Shown here one piece after another: positions 25,475-34,427 of a stretch of DNA of 64,000 bases; the first letter of the stretch is position 1, and the number at the start of each line of letters is the position of its first letter. Made by a program: the position numbers and the translations under genes. The notes beneath the pieces were generated by a model. The model was not told where the DNA came from. It ran no database searches and saw nothing but the letters and a program-made list of their open reading frames with translations. The stretch lies in NCBI RefSeq assembly GCF_000732195.1, contig NZ_JNNU01000025.1, positions 16,859 to 80,858 of the forward strand, read 5' to 3'. The stretch comes from Neorhizobium vignae. Lineage in GTDB: Bacteria > Pseudomonadota > Alphaproteobacteria > Rhizobiales > Rhizobiaceae.

Positions 25475-27649
25475 ATGCGGACATTCCTTGCTGCGGTCAT
25501 CTGGGCACTCGCGAGCGCATTGATCATCGCGCTCGTGACGCTGCCGATCAATACGCGCACCCAGCTCATCGCCAGCATTCTCGTGGTCAGCGTGATGGGC
25601 GTGATCCGGCTGCTCAAGGCAGGGGGAAAATGGCGTCTCGTGGCGCTCGCCTTCGGCACCGCCATGGTGATGCGCTACGTCTACTGGCGCACGACAAGCA
25701 CATTGCCGCCGGTCAACCAGCTCGAGAACTTCATTCCGGGGCTGCTGGTCTATCTCGCGGAAATGTACAGCGTGCTGATGTTGGCGCTTAGCCTGTTCGT
25801 GGTTTCCATGCCCCTGCCGTCGCGCGCTCCCTATGGACGACGCGACCGGGAGCTGCCGACCGTCGACGTCTTCGTGCCGAGCTACAACGAGGACGAGGTG
25901 CTGCTTGCCAATACACTCGCCGCCGCCCGCAACATGGATTACCCGCCGGAAAAGCTGACCGTCTGGCTGCTCGACGACGGCAGCACGCTTCAGAAGCGCA
26001 AATCCGCCAATGTCGCCGATGCCCGCGCCGCAGAAAGCCGGCACAAATTGCTGCAGCAGCTTTGCGACGATCTTGGCGTGCGTTACCTCACTCGCGAGCG
26101 CAACGAGCATGCCAAGGCCGGCAACCTCAACAACGGGCTCAAGCATTCGACAGGATCGCTGATCGCGGTCTTCGACGCGGACCATGCGCCGGCCCGGGAC
26201 TTCCTGCTGGAGACGGTCGGTTATTTCGACGAGGACCCGAAACTCTTTCTCGTCCAGACGCCGCATTTCTTCCTGAACCCGGACCCGGTCGAGCGTAACT
26301 TGCGCACCTTCGAAAAGATGCCGAGCGAGAACGAGATGTTCTACGGCATCATCCAGCGCGGCCTCGACAAATGGGACGCGGCCTTCTTCTGCGGATCGGC
26401 GGCAGTTCTGAACCGCAAGGCGCTCGAAGTGTCGAACGGCTTTTCGGGCGTCAGCATCACCGAGGACTGCGAGACCGCGCTCGACCTGCACAGCCGCGGC
26501 TGGCACAGCCTCTATCTCGACCGGCCCCTGATCGCCGGCCTGCAGCCTGCCACCTTCGCAAGCTTCATCGGCCAGCGCAGCCGCTGGGCCCAGGGCATGA
26601 TGCAGATCCTGCGCTTCCGCTTTCCGCCGCTCAAGCGAGGCCTCTCCCTGCCGCAGCGGTTCTGCTACATGTCGTCGACGCTGTTCTGGCTGTTTCCCTT
26701 CCCGCGCACGATCTTTCTCTTCGCGCCGCTCTTCTACCTGTTCTTCGATCTGGAGATTTTCACCTCGTCCGGCGGCGAGTTCATGGTCTATTCCTTGACC
26801 TATATGGTCGTGAACCTGATGATGCAGAACTATCTCTACGGGGCGTTCCGTTGGCCGTGGATTTCCGAACTCTACGAATATGTGCAGACGGTTCACCTCC
26901 TGCCCGCCGTCGTCTCGGTCATGCTCAACCCGCGCAAGCCGACCTTCAAGGTGACCGCCAAGGACGAGTCCGTCTCCGTCAGCCGACTTTCGGAAATCAG
27001 CCGGCCATTCTTCGTGATCTTCTTCGTGCTGCTCGTCGCATTTGCGATCAGCGTCTACCGGGTCTATGCCGAGCCCTACAAGGCCGACGTGACCCTGGTG
27101 GTCGGCGGCTGGAACCTGCTCAACATCATCCTGGCCGGTTGCGCGCTTGGGGTCGTGTCTGAACGGGGCGAACGGCAAGCTTCGCGGCGCGTCAAGGTCA
27201 GCCGCCGCTGCGAGTTCGGCGTCGGCGACCGCTGGTTGACCGCCACGATCGAGGACGTCTCCGTGCATGGCGCCGGCGTGCAGGTCTATACGGAAGGGTT
27301 CAAGGATATCGCGGCCGGAAAGAGATGCATTCTCCGATTCCAGCCCTATAGCGACCTGCCCATCAGCGACCTGCCGATCGAGGTGCGCAACGTCGAGACG
27401 ATCGGCGACGTCTCCACGATCGGCTGCCGCTACCTGCCGGAGCGGGCGACCGACCACCGGCTGATCGCCGACCTGATCTTTGCCAATTCCGCTCAATGGA
27501 CCCAGTTCCAGGTCTCGCGCCGGCACAATCCCGGCCTGGTTGCCGGTACATTGTGGTTTCTCGGCCTCGCGATCTACCAGACGGCCCGCGGGCTTTCCTA
27601 TCTCGTCCGCAACACCGGACGGGATAACGCTGCCGGCGGACAGAAATAG
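25475..27649 (+). CDS. bcsA: Cellulose synthase catalytic subunit BcsA
   Basis: Polymerises glucose from UDP-glucose and threads the chain across the inner membrane; activated by c-di-GMP. 724 residues. Membrane helices about 1-40, 60-115, and several between 395 and 545. GT2 motifs: DDG near residue 167, DAD near 235 (VFDADHAP), TED near 329 (SITEDCETALD) and QRSRW near 367. The PilZ domain has both c-di-GMP elements: RQASR (RxxxR, about 567) and DVSVHG (DxSxxG, about 594). Stops 6 bp before bcsB. Agrobacterium CelA is of similar size. Confidence 0.97.
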   Translation: MRTFLAAVIWALASALIIALVTLPINTRTQLIASILVVSVMGVIRLLKAGGKWRLVALAFGTAMVMRYVYWRTTSTLPPVNQLENFIPGLLVYLAEMYSVLMLALSLFVVSMPLPSRAPYGRRDRELPTVDVFVPSYNEDEVLLANTLAAARNMDYPPEKLTVWLLDDGSTLQKRKSANVADARAAESRHKLLQQLCDDLGVRYLTRERNEHAKAGNLNNGLKHSTGSLIAVFDADHAPARDFLLETVGYFDEDPKLFLVQTPHFFLNPDPVERNLRTFEKMPSENEMFYGIIQRGLDKWDAAFFCGSAAVLNRKALEVSNGFSGVSITEDCETALDLHSRGWHSLYLDRPLIAGLQPATFASFIGQRSRWAQGMMQILRFRFPPLKRGLSLPQRFCYMSSTLFWLFPFPRTIFLFAPLFYLFFDLEIFTSSGGEFMVYSLTYMVVNLMMQNYLYGAFRWPWISELYEYVQTVHLLPAVVSVMLNPRKPTFKVTAKDESVSVSRLSEISRPFFVIFFVLLVAFAISVYRVYAEPYKADVTLVVGGWNLLNIILAGCALGVVSERGERQASRRVKVSRRCEFGVGDRWLTATIEDVSVHGAGVQVYTEGFKDIAAGKRCILRFQPYSDLPISDLPIEVRNVETIGDVSTIGCRYLPERATDHRLIADLIFANSAQWTQFQVSRRHNPGLVAGTLWFLGLAIYQTARGLSYLVRNTGRDNAAGGQK

Positions 27650-27655
27650 GAGGGC

Positions 27656-30136
27656 ATGATGAAAAAGGCTCTCGCAATCGCAGTTCTTCTTTTCTCCGCA
27701 GGCATCGCGCCGGCCCAGACGCCCGCGCCGTTCAACATGGGCCCGGAGCGGCCCCAGGCCAGGCCGCCCGCGGCTCCTCCGGGCCAGCAGACGCCCGCAT
27801 CCCGGCCGGCATCGCCGGCTCCCGGACCGGTGCAGACGCAGATCCCGCTGCCGCCGCCTCGCGCTCCCGGCCAGGCCCCGCCGACCCCTGCCCCGCCACC
27901 GGCAACGGCACCTTCTCCGGCGACGCCCGCACCAGCCGCACAGCCGGCAACGCCGGCGCGGCAGCCCGCAGCCCTTCCCGCGGAGCTTGCCGGGCGGCAT
28001 TATCTGGTGCCCGAGAAGAGCCTGCGGCTGAACGGCGAGGCCGATCAGCGTTCATGGTCGATTTACCTGACACCCGAACAGGCCGCAGCTCCGGCAAAGC
28101 TCAACCTCGGCTACCAGAATTCCATCGTTGTCGCGCCGGAGGTCTCCGGACTGGCGGTCACCATCAACGACGTGCCGGTCTATGCCAATCCGATCGCCTC
28201 GCCCGATCAGATCAGCGACCGCGTCCTCGATATTCCGGCGGGCGTGCTGAAAGCCGGCATCAATCTCGTCCGCTTTCGCGCCGACCAGCGGCACCGCACC
28301 GACTGCACGATCGAATCGACCTTCGAACTATGGACGGATATCGACCCGCAGCGGACGTTCCTGACGTTCGGCGCGAGCGGAACGAACCGGCTTTCGCGGC
28401 TCGACGACATCCGCGCCGTCGGCGTAGATGGAAAAGGAGGCACGCGCTTCCGGCTGATCGTGCCGGCCCTCGACCAACTCGGCGCAACCGACATGCTGAT
28501 GCGGCTGACCCAGGGGTTGGCGCTGATGGGCGGCATGCCCAACCAGTCATTTGCGTTCGAGAAGACGCCCAGCGCATTGCCGAAGCCCGGGGAGCTTGCG
28601 ATCTTCGTCGGTACCCGCGACGAACTGCGGCCACTGCTGCCGGCTCTGCCGCCCGCCGCCGCCAATGCCGCCCTGGCGAGTTTTCTCGACTATCCCGGCG
28701 TCCACGGCGCCTCGGCCCTTGTCCTATCCGGTCCAAGCTGGCCGGCGTTGGAAGGCCTCATCGAAAGCTTCGTCGCTGCCACCGACGGTTCGGCCACGCA
28801 GCGGCGCGAGACGCTGTCTACTCAAGCCTGGCACGGCCTCGATACGCCGTTCCTGTTTTCGAACGCGGCAATCGATTTCGCGCAGCTCGGGATCGAAAGC
28901 CAGGAATTCGCCGGCCGGCTGTTCCGCACCCACTTCACGATCGGCGTACCGGCCGACTTTTATGCCAATGCCTACGGGGAGGCGCGCATCCTGCTCGATG
29001 CCGCCTACACGGCCGACGTTCAACCCGGCAGCCACATCGACATCTTCGTCAACGGCGATATAGCCTCGACCGTGCCGATCACCTCCTCAGGCGGCGCGAT
29101 CCTGCGCCATCTGCCGATCAAGCTCACGCTGCAGCATTTCAAGCCGGGCGTGAACACGATCACCGTGGAAGCAGCGCTCCTGACACGCCAGGATATCGCC
29201 TGCGCTCCGGGCAGCACCGCCGACAGCAAGGCGAGGTTCGCGCTCTTCGGCAGCTCGCAGTTCCAGATGCCCGACTTTGCCCGGATTGCCCAGGTACCCA
29301 ATCTTGCCGCCACTGCCGGAACCGGTTTTCCCTACCGGATTGGCACCGAACCCGTTTCACTGTTCCTCGGCCGGATCGACGAACAAACCCTGTCGGCGGC
29401 GGCGACCTTTCTCGGAAAGATGTCGATCGCCTCACACCACGTGATACCGGTCGACGTCACCCTATCGGCAGCGCGGGTCGCCGGAGCGAACGCGCTCTTC
29501 ATCGGCTCCATCTCGGAATTCCCGGCCAATATCCTCACGCAGCTGAAGATCGACCAGGAGAGCCGCAACAGCTGGAACCCGGCGGGGGTCTCATCGAACA
29601 CGTCGGCCAGAAGCTCGCTGACCCTGCAGGACTGGCAGCAGCGCGCCGGCAACAACTTCTTTTCGCAGCAGTTCAGGGCGCTCGGCGACTGGGCGAAGGA
29701 CAATTTCGACCTCAGCATGGCGATGCTGCGGTTTGCCCCGGCCACCGACGAACTCTACAAGCCGTCGCAGACGGCGAAGCTGATCATCGCCCAGGAAAGC
29801 GACCCGACCGAACTCGGCACCTGGACCGCGATCATCTCCCCCGATTCCGCGTCGCTTGCAGAAGGCATGCAGGCTTTTTCGGCGCGGGAGGAATGGGACA
29901 GGCTGAAGGGCCGCATCATGATCTATGAAGGCGCTGACAAGGAACCGCACGACGTGCCGGTAAGCTGGTTCCGGTTCATGCCGACGCAGCCTTTCTCGCC
30001 GGGAAACGCGCGGCTGATCGCGGCGAACTGGCTGTCGGACAATATCATGTCCTATGCCCTGCTGCTGGCCGCCGGTGGCGTGCTGCTCGGACTTGCGACC
30101 GGCGGACTGCTGTCGCTGCTCGGCCGCAACAGATAA
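27656..30136 (+). CDS. bcsB: Cellulose synthase regulatory/periplasmic subunit BcsB
   Basis: Periplasmic partner of BcsA, anchored by one C-terminal helix. 826 residues. Signal peptide about 1-20 (KKALAIAVLLFSAGIAPAQT), then a Pro/Ala-rich linker to about residue 105, then the alternating carbohydrate-binding-like and flavodoxin-like domains, and a membrane helix about 798-822 (LLLAAGGVLLGLATGGLLSL). An AGGAGGG ribosome site precedes ATG 27656. The Pro-rich linker is long for the family. No bcsZ or bcsC follows; the next gene is mpg on the other strand. Confidence 0.95.
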   Translation: MMKKALAIAVLLFSAGIAPAQTPAPFNMGPERPQARPPAAPPGQQTPASRPASPAPGPVQTQIPLPPPRAPGQAPPTPAPPPATAPSPATPAPAAQPATPARQPAALPAELAGRHYLVPEKSLRLNGEADQRSWSIYLTPEQAAAPAKLNLGYQNSIVVAPEVSGLAVTINDVPVYANPIASPDQISDRVLDIPAGVLKAGINLVRFRADQRHRTDCTIESTFELWTDIDPQRTFLTFGASGTNRLSRLDDIRAVGVDGKGGTRFRLIVPALDQLGATDMLMRLTQGLALMGGMPNQSFAFEKTPSALPKPGELAIFVGTRDELRPLLPALPPAAANAALASFLDYPGVHGASALVLSGPSWPALEGLIESFVAATDGSATQRRETLSTQAWHGLDTPFLFSNAAIDFAQLGIESQEFAGRLFRTHFTIGVPADFYANAYGEARILLDAAYTADVQPGSHIDIFVNGDIASTVPITSSGGAILRHLPIKLTLQHFKPGVNTITVEAALLTRQDIACAPGSTADSKARFALFGSSQFQMPDFARIAQVPNLAATAGTGFPYRIGTEPVSLFLGRIDEQTLSAAATFLGKMSIASHHVIPVDVTLSAARVAGANALFIGSISEFPANILTQLKIDQESRNSWNPAGVSSNTSARSSLTLQDWQQRAGNNFFSQQFRALGDWAKDNFDLSMAMLRFAPATDELYKPSQTAKLIIAQESDPTELGTWTAIISPDSASLAEGMQAFSAREEWDRLKGRIMIYEGADKEPHDVPVSWFRFMPTQPFSPGNARLIAANWLSDNIMSYALLLAAGGVLLGLATGGLLSLLGRNR

Positions 30137-30145
30137 TCCTTCGGC

Positions 30146-30712
30146 TCAGGGCGCCATGCCACCTTTGCCGGTGAATTTCCTGCTGACATGCAGCGAGCCG
30201 GAAAGACCGAACCGCCAGGGCAGATCGACGGCCTGGGAGATGCCTATCCGCCGACCGGTGACGATCAATGGCGGTGTTTGCGGCAAAGCGAGCTCGAACG
30301 GAGGCGCAGACAGCGACAGGCCGTTGTGCTCAATGGTGATGCCGAGCGCCTGACAGAGGCGGCCCGGACCGGAACACAGGAGCAGCGGATCGGCAAGGCG
30401 GCGCCTCTTCTCCATCTCCTCAAGACCTCTGACCGGCTGCAGCGCCCTGATCAGCACGGCGCTGCCGGGCCGGCAGACGAAATTCAGGCACCAGTGAATG
30501 CCGTAGGAACGATAGACATAGGCATGCCCGGGTGGGCCAAACATCATCGCGTTCCTCTGCGTGGGACCCCGAAAACTGTGGGATGCCGGCTCATCCCTCT
30601 CATATGCCTCCGTCTCCACGATCACGCCGCCCGCACCGGAGACATCGAGCTCGACGCCGATCAGGTCCCGCGCCACCTCCACGGCGCCTCTATCGAAAAA
30701 CTGCTGGTCCAT
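30146..30712 (-). CDS. mpg: DNA-3-methyladenine glycosylase (Aag/MPG family)
   Basis: Base-excision repair enzyme that removes alkylated purines. Start placed at ATG 30712 (MDQQFFDRGAVEVARDLIG), giving 188 residues, close to the usual length; an ATG at 30745 would add 11 residues. Family motifs are visible: VETEAYERDEPASHSFRGPT with the catalytic Glu, MFGPPGHAYVYRSYGIHWC with the intercalating Tyr, and the C-terminal RIGISQAVDLPWRFG. It is convergent with bcsB (9 bp gap) and diverges from prkA. Confidence 0.93.
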   Translation of the reverse strand: MDQQFFDRGAVEVARDLIGVELDVSGAGGVIVETEAYERDEPASHSFRGPTQRNAMMFGPPGHAYVYRSYGIHWCLNFVCRPGSAVLIRALQPVRGLEEMEKRRRLADPLLLCSGPGRLCQALGITIEHNGLSLSAPPFELALPQTPPLIVTGRRIGISQAVDLPWRFGLSGSLHVSRKFTGKGGMAP

Positions 30713-31019
30713 AAGAACGCCCGTCTCGCTGCCGGTTGCATCCATAGACGGCGAGGCATGGCTTGTCTTCCCCGCCGCCGGCTTGACTTCCTGCAAGGCC
30801 CGCAGCGGTGCGCAGATGTTGTTGCGGGGATGCAACAGGCCCTAACTTGCTGTTTGCCAAGTCAGCACGGATTTGTGGACGCACATTTTTGTGCATTGCC
30901 ATGAAAACGCTCCGGGTGTCGTATTAGGTTTAGAAACATCTTGATTCTCAATAGATTGCCGCAGCGTTTTCAATCTTTGCGGCAGTCGAGCAGTAGCGCA
31001 ACCCTGACTGGAGTAGCCT

Positions 31020-32963
31020 ATGCCGCGTGAATCCTTGTTCGATGCCTTCACCAGGAACTACGAAGCCCGGCGCGAGACAGACATGTCTATCGCCGAGTAT
31101 CTGGCGCTTTGTAAAAAAGATCCGATGGCCTATGCCAACGCGGCCGAGCGGCTGCTGGCGGCGATCGGCGAGCCGCAGATGGTCGATACGGCCAGGGACG
31201 CCAGGCTCGGCCGTATCTTCATGAACCGCACCATCCGGGCCTATCCGGCGTTTGCCGGGTTCTACGGCATGGAAGAGACGATCGAACGAATCGTTTCCTT
31301 CTTCCGGCATGCGGCGCAGGGTCTCGAAGAGCGAAAGCAGATTCTCTATCTGCTCGGCCCGGTCGGCGGCGGCAAGTCTTCGCTTGCCGAGCGGCTGAAG
31401 CTGCTGATGGAGGCCAACCCGATCTATGTGCTGAAAGCCGGCGACGACATCAGCCCGGTTTTCGAAAGCCCGCTCAACCTCTTTGATCCGGTCACCATGG
31501 GACCGATGCTGCTCGAACAGTACGGCGTTCCGACACGGCGTCTCAGCGGGCTGATGAGCCCGTGGTGCCTGAAGCGGCTCGATGAATTCGGTGGCGATAT
31601 AACCCGCTTCCGGGTGGTGCGCCTGCAGCCCTCCCGACTGCGCCAGATCGGGATCGCCAAGACCGAACCGGGCGACGAGAACAATCAGGACGTCTCCTCG
31701 CTGGTCGGCAAGGTCGACATCCGCAAGCTCGAAAACTACTCCCAGAACGACTCGGATGCCTACAGCTATTCCGGCGGGCTGAACCGGGCCAACCAGGGCG
31801 TGCTCGAATTCGTCGAGATGTTCAAGGCGCCCATCAAGATGCTGCATCCGCTGCTGACCGCGACGCAGGAAGGCAACTACATGGGCACCGAGAATATCGG
31901 CGCCATTCCCTTCTCTGGCGTCATCCTTGCCCACTCGAACGAGGCCGAATGGCAGAGTTTCAAGGCGAACAAGAACAACGAGGCCTTCATCGACCGCATC
32001 TGCGTCATCAAGGTGCCCTATTGCCTGCGGGTGGACGAGGAGCAGAAGATCTATGAGAAGCTGATCGAGGGGTCGGAGCTGGCACACGCCTCCTGCGCGC
32101 CGGCGACGCTTGAAATGCTGGCCCGGTTTTCGGTGCTCTCGCGGCTGCGCAAGCACGAGAACTCGACATTCTTCTCCAAGATGAGGGCCTATAACGGCGA
32201 AAGCCTTAAGGAAACTGATCCTCGCGCCCGCAGTGTTCAGGAATATCGGGACGCGGCCGGCGTCGACGAAGGCATGGACGGAATATCGACACGTTTTGCC
32301 TTCAAGGTACTCGCCTCGACCTTCAACCACGACACGACGGATATCGGCGCCGATCCGGTTCACCTGATGTACGTGCTGGAGCAGGCCATCCGCCGCGAAC
32401 AGTTTCAGGAGGAAACCGAAAAGCGGTATATCGAGTTCATCAAAGCAGACCTTGCCCCGCGTTATGCAGAGTTCATCGGCAACGAGATCCAGAAGGCCTA
32501 TTTGGAATCCTATTCGGATTACGGACAGAACCTCTTCGATCGTTACGTCGACTATGCCGACGCCTGGATCGAGGACGTCGATTTCAAGGATCCGGACACC
32601 GGGCAGCTTCTCGATCGCGAACTCCTGAACCAGGAACTGACCAAGATCGAAAAGCCGGCGGGAATCGCCAATCCGAAAGATTTCCGCAACGAGATCGTCA
32701 AGTTCTGCCTGCGCTCGCGCGCCAATAACGGTGGCAAGAACCCGTCCTGGGCGAGCTATGAGAAGATCCGGGAAGTGATCGAGAAAAGAATGTTCTCCCA
32801 GGTGGAGGATCTTCTGCCGGTCATTTCCTTCGGATCGAAAAAGGACGGCGAAACAGAGAAGAAACACAGCGAGTTCGTGTCGCGCATGACGGCGCGCGGC
32901 TACACCGAAAGACAGGTTCGCCGTCTGGTGGAGTGGTACATGCGGGTCAAACAGGCAGGTTAG
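31020..32963 (+). CDS. prkA: PrkA-family serine protein kinase / AAA protein
   Basis: 647 residues. N-terminal AAA-type module about 60-400 with Walker A GPVGGGKSS (about residue 119), then the C-terminal PrkA domain about 410-640. The family is called serine protein kinase, although its members also look like AAA+ proteases or chaperones, and the true activity is debated. First gene of the prkA-yeaH-spoVR triad, which in enteric bacteria is induced under nutrient stress. A GGAGTAG site lies before ATG 31020. Gap to yeaH is 186 bp. Confidence 0.95.
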   Translation: MPRESLFDAFTRNYEARRETDMSIAEYLALCKKDPMAYANAAERLLAAIGEPQMVDTARDARLGRIFMNRTIRAYPAFAGFYGMEETIERIVSFFRHAAQGLEERKQILYLLGPVGGGKSSLAERLKLLMEANPIYVLKAGDDISPVFESPLNLFDPVTMGPMLLEQYGVPTRRLSGLMSPWCLKRLDEFGGDITRFRVVRLQPSRLRQIGIAKTEPGDENNQDVSSLVGKVDIRKLENYSQNDSDAYSYSGGLNRANQGVLEFVEMFKAPIKMLHPLLTATQEGNYMGTENIGAIPFSGVILAHSNEAEWQSFKANKNNEAFIDRICVIKVPYCLRVDEEQKIYEKLIEGSELAHASCAPATLEMLARFSVLSRLRKHENSTFFSKMRAYNGESLKETDPRARSVQEYRDAAGVDEGMDGISTRFAFKVLASTFNHDTTDIGADPVHLMYVLEQAIRREQFQEETEKRYIEFIKADLAPRYAEFIGNEIQKAYLESYSDYGQNLFDRYVDYADAWIEDVDFKDPDTGQLLDRELLNQELTKIEKPAGIANPKDFRNEIVKFCLRSRANNGGKNPSWASYEKIREVIEKRMFSQVEDLLPVISFGSKKDGETEKKHSEFVSRMTARGYTERQVRRLVEWYMRVKQAG

Positions 32964-33149
32964 TGTCTGTACTCAATTAGGATTTGGAACGCAGCATGCA
33001 AGAAAACCGTTCAGTTCCTTAAATACACAAAGGTGGATTTGACCTCCATCATTGTGTGTGACGACAGGACGTAGGATTGTGGCATACTGGGTTGTGCGGC
33101 GTCCGAAACCTAGTTGAGTACCGACCCTAATGCTCATGCAGGAGCCAAC

Positions 33150-34427
33150 ATGCACATCATCGACCGGCGGCTGAACCCGCGCGGTAAAAGTTTGGAAAAT
33201 CGGCAGCGGTTTCTGCGGCGCGCAAAAGACGCCGTGCAGCAAGCAGTCAGGCGATCCCTGCAAAGCCGCAGTATCCGCGATGTACTGGATGGCGGCGAAG
33301 TCAGCCTCCCGATCGGCGGCATGGGCGAGCCGAGCTTCCGCCGGGCCGAAGGCGGGATTACGGATCATGTCCTGCCCGGCAACCGGGCGTTCGTCGAAGG
33401 CGATATCATTCCACGTCCCCCCGGCCAAGGTGCCGGCAGGCCCAAGGAGGCCGGACAGGGCGATGGTGAAGACGGCTTCCGCTTCGTGCTGACGCGCGAG
33501 GAATTTCTCTCAGTGTTTCTGGATGACCTCGAACTGCCCGAACTCGCCAAGCGGCGGCTCAGCGAGACCGAGGAGATGAGCCCGGTTCGCGCCGGCTACT
33601 CCATTTCCGGCTCCCCTTCCAATCTCTCCATCGACCGGACGACGCGGCTCGCCATGATGCGACGCATCGCTCTCAAGCGCCCGAAACCTGAAGACATCGA
33701 GGCGCTGCAACGCCAGATCGACGAATCTGAGAACGAGGAGACGCGCCTGTTGCTGCAGGCGGAACTCAAGTCGCTGACGGACAGGATCCGACGCATCCCC
33801 TACGTCGATCCGCTCGACGTGCGCTACCGCCGCTTCGACAACGAACCGAAGCCGGTGGCGAAGGCCGTGATGTTCTGCCTGATGGACGTGTCCGGATCGA
33901 TGTCCGAGCACATGAAGGATCTGGCCAAGCGCTTCTACCTGCTGCTCTATCTGTTCCTCTCGCAGCGCTACGAGAAGGTGGAGCTCGTCTTCATCCGCCA
34001 CACGGAAAAGGCCGAGGAGGTCGATGAGGAGACCTTCTTCTACGGCCAGGCGACCGGCGGCACGCTGGTCTCGAGCGCACTTGCGGCCATGCGCGCCATC
34101 ATCGCCGCACGCTTCGACCCGACGGAATGGAACATCTACGCCGCACAGGCGTCGGATGGCGACAATTCCTACCGGGACGAGGGTCCGGCCGGCCATCTGC
34201 TGAAACACGAGATCCTGCCGCTCTGCCAGTACTTCGCCTATATCGAGGTCGATGAGGAGGGTGGCGATTCCTCGATCTCCAACTCGCCTCTCTGGCGCCT
34301 CTATGAAGGCATCCGGTCCGGCTCGGCCACCCTTGCGATGCGCAAGGTCTGCCGCAAGAACGAGATTTTTCCGGTCTTCCACGATCTCTTTCAGAAGCGT
34401 TCGACACAGACGAAGGCGGTGCCATGA
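33150..34427 (+). CDS. yeaH: YeaH/YhbH family protein (DUF444)
   Basis: 425 residues from ATG 33150 (MHIIDRRLNPRGKSLENRQR), supported by the CAGGAG site just upstream; an in-frame earlier start adds 12 residues. The C-terminal half has a von Willebrand A-like fold with a MIDAS-type DVSGSMSE sequence near residue 250. The N-terminal part carries the conserved DHVLPGNRAFVEGDIIPRP stretch. Function unknown, but it travels with prkA and spoVR in many proteobacteria. Stop overlaps spoVR by 4 bp. Confidence 0.93.
   Translation: MHIIDRRLNPRGKSLENRQRFLRRAKDAVQQAVRRSLQSRSIRDVLDGGEVSLPIGGMGEPSFRRAEGGITDHVLPGNRAFVEGDIIPRPPGQGAGRPKEAGQGDGEDGFRFVLTREEFLSVFLDDLELPELAKRRLSETEEMSPVRAGYSISGSPSNLSIDRTTRLAMMRRIALKRPKPEDIEALQRQIDESENEETRLLLQAELKSLTDRIRRIPYVDPLDVRYRRFDNEPKPVAKAVMFCLMDVSGSMSEHMKDLAKRFYLLLYLFLSQRYEKVELVFIRHTEKAEEVDEETFFYGQATGGTLVSSALAAMRAIIAARFDPTEWNIYAAQASDGDNSYRDEGPAGHLLKHEILPLCQYFAYIEVDEEGGDSSISNSPLWRLYEGIRSGSATLAMRKVCRKNEIFPVFHDLFQKRSTQTKAVP

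Noticed and set aside
25280..28000. A 906-codon open frame on the minus strand opposite bcsA/bcsB
   Set aside because: Its product is Arg/His/Gly-rich with no domain; it is the antisense reading of GC-rich bcsA and bcsB, whose motifs are unmistakable.
30948..32867. A 639-codon open frame on the minus strand opposite prkA
   Set aside because: Pure antisense of prkA; composition is biased and no family is recognised.
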